Source: PRS1 sp965250265
Lineage (GTDB): Bacteria; Bacteroidota; Bacteroidia; Flavobacteriales; Flavobacteriaceae
DNA: 64,000 nucleotides
Reading direction: 5' to 3'
Assembly (NCBI GenBank): GCA_965250265.1
Contig: CBDFNO010000013.1
Span: forward strand, 248,001 to 312,000
Shown: piece after piece, positions 63,403 through 64,000 of the stretch
Position numbering within the stretch: position 1 is the first letter of the stretch
Layout: the number at the start of each line of letters is the position of its first letter
Translations under genes and position numbers: made by a program
The notes under the pieces: generated by a model
Told to the model about the DNA's origin: nothing
The model's database searches: none
Seen by the model: the letters and a program-made list of their open reading frames with translations, nothing else

Positions 63403-63410
63403 CAAATATA
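63403..63410 (-). promoter_or_regulatory. Candidate -7 box for the DUF3857 operon
   Basis: Minus-strand TATATTTG, an exact TAnnTTTG match, giving a leader of about 85 nt that contains the 12-bp direct repeats. The -33 element is unclear. Confidence 0.45.
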
Positions 63411-63447
63411 AGAAAACTAGGTCTAAATTTTTAAATTAAAGATAGGT

Positions 63448-63900
63448 TTATTCTTTATTTTTTGTGTCAATATTTATGGTTACAGGGCCATCATTTAAGA
63501 GTTCAACTTTCATATTAGCTCCAAATTCTCCGGTTTGAATTTTTTTACCTAAATCTAATTCAAATTGCTTTACAAAATCCTTATATAAGGGAATAGCAAT
63601 ATCTGGTTTTGCTGCCTTTATATAGCTAGGTCTGTTTCCTTTTTTTATACTTGCATGCAATGTAAACTGACTGACTACAATAACTTCACCAACAACATCT
63701 AAAAGAGATCTATTCATTACACCATCATCATCTCCAAAAATGCGAAGATTTATAATTTTTTTTGTTAACCAGGTTATGTCTTCTTGAGTGTCTTCATTAA
63801 TAATCCCTAAAAGAATTAATAATCCCTTATTTATCGTGGCAACTGCTTTCCCTTCAATTGTAACACTTGCTTTAGAAACTCTTTGTATTACTGACTTCAT
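63448..63900 (-). CDS. dtd: D-aminoacyl-tRNA deacylase
   Basis: 150-residue homodimeric proofreading enzyme that removes D-amino acids (and glycine) from mischarged tRNA. Both signature motifs are present: VSQFTLHA near residue 77 and NDGPVTINID at the C-terminus carrying the Gly-Pro gate. The start overlaps the upstream rsgA stop by 4 nt (ATGA), so translation is coupled. Confidence 0.96.
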   Translation of the reverse strand: MKSVIQRVSKASVTIEGKAVATINKGLLILLGIINEDTQEDITWLTKKIINLRIFGDDDGVMNRSLLDVVGEVIVVSQFTLHASIKKGNRPSYIKAAKPDIAIPLYKDFVKQFELDLGKKIQTGEFGANMKVELLNDGPVTINIDTKNKE

Positions 63901-64000
63901 TCCTTTTCCCAGATATCAGTTCTGTAATTTTCATCTTCACCTTCCAAAATTTGCAAATAACTCTTATATCGAGAATAAGCTATAGTTTCATTTTCTAAGG
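63897..64000 (-). CDS. rsgA: Ribosome small subunit-dependent GTPase A, C-terminal end (partial)
   Basis: Only the last 33 or so codons are in the window: ENETIAYSRYKSYLQILEGE followed by DENYRTDIWEKE. The pattern SRYxSYLxIL near the end of the protein is typical of RsgA, a circularly permuted GTPase that helps 30S maturation, and rsgA-dtd adjacency is usual in flavobacteria. The G domain is outside the window, so assignment is by tail and neighbour. Confidence 0.75.
   Translation of the reverse strand, partial: LENETIAYSRYKSYLQILEGEDENYRTDIWEKE

Noticed and set aside
1..64000. CRISPR arrays, tRNA or rRNA genes
   Set aside because: No regularly spaced direct repeats, tRNA cloverleaf ends or rRNA-like sequence were recognised in any intergenic stretch by reading; a tRNAscan or CRISPR search would be the decisive check.

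Overview
The window is a contiguous piece of an AT-rich flavobacterial chromosome (Bacteroidota, family Flavobacteriaceae). Evidence for this: gldB and gldC gliding genes; three proteins with type IX secretion (T9SS) type A C-terminal domains; the exosortase XrtF pair found in flavobacteria; an ECF sigma / anti-sigma / outer-membrane barrel trio; and many Bacteroidota-type promoters (-33 TTTG or TTG, about 20 nt, -7 TAnnTTTG). A marine genus near Winogradskyella, Psychroserpens or Lacinutrix is a guess from gene order. Genes are packed tightly. No tRNA, rRNA, CRISPR array, transposase, integrase or origin was seen. No gap exceeds 300 bases; the longest are 24296-24542, 20474-20709 and 48378-48612.

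Layout. 1-2488: start of topA, a beta-propeller lipoprotein and a membrane protein, all on the minus strand. 2636-7465: plus-strand run of miaB, a small membrane protein, a sigma-54 activator, lptE, a TPR protein and secG, closed by a strong terminator. 7607-9569: groES-groEL. 9641-10976: a heavy-metal-binding lipoprotein and the xrtF pair (minus). 11066-18767: a GAF protein, purH and the elongasome operon mreB-mreC-mreD-mrdA-rodA. 18800-23030: a TPR-transmembrane-HTH regulator, then an operon of fatty acid hydroxylase, homocysteine methyltransferase and a membrane protein. 23033-26096: a PLP enzyme and a small accessory region with a CDI-immunity-like orphan gene and a metalloprotease lipoprotein, both edged by repeats. 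26104-27395: gldC-gldB. 27501-32845: nadE, a response regulator, dnaG, a DinB-like lipoprotein and a phosphoesterase. 32952-45841: molybdoenzyme region with fdhD, a two-subunit NAD-linked formate dehydrogenase, a large beta-propeller protein, and an isoquinoline/xanthine oxidoreductase with XdhC and a MobA-like transferase. 45901-48377: barrel, anti-sigma and ECF sigma factor. 48613-55492: polyprenyl synthase, an unusual phosphodiesterase-TPR-sulfotransferase fusion, and three tandem T9SS cargo paralogues. 55495-64000: rlmN, queA, aroA, a MazG-like protein, two DUF3857/transglutaminase proteins, dtd and the end of rsgA.

The least explained signal is a 92-nt leader element present twice, at 52271-52362 and 57629-57720. 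Each copy abuts the start codon of an unrelated gene (the phosphodiesterase-sulfotransferase fusion and queA). Each encodes a 22-codon reading frame ending exactly 10 nt before that start, and most differences between the copies are synonymous. Other points of interest: the metalloprotease lipoprotein beside gldC/gldB looks like a zinc-site-intact relative of GldB and sits between direct repeats of the gldC 3' end; the response regulator lacks its phospho-acceptor Asp; and the DnaG primase lacks its zinc ligands.
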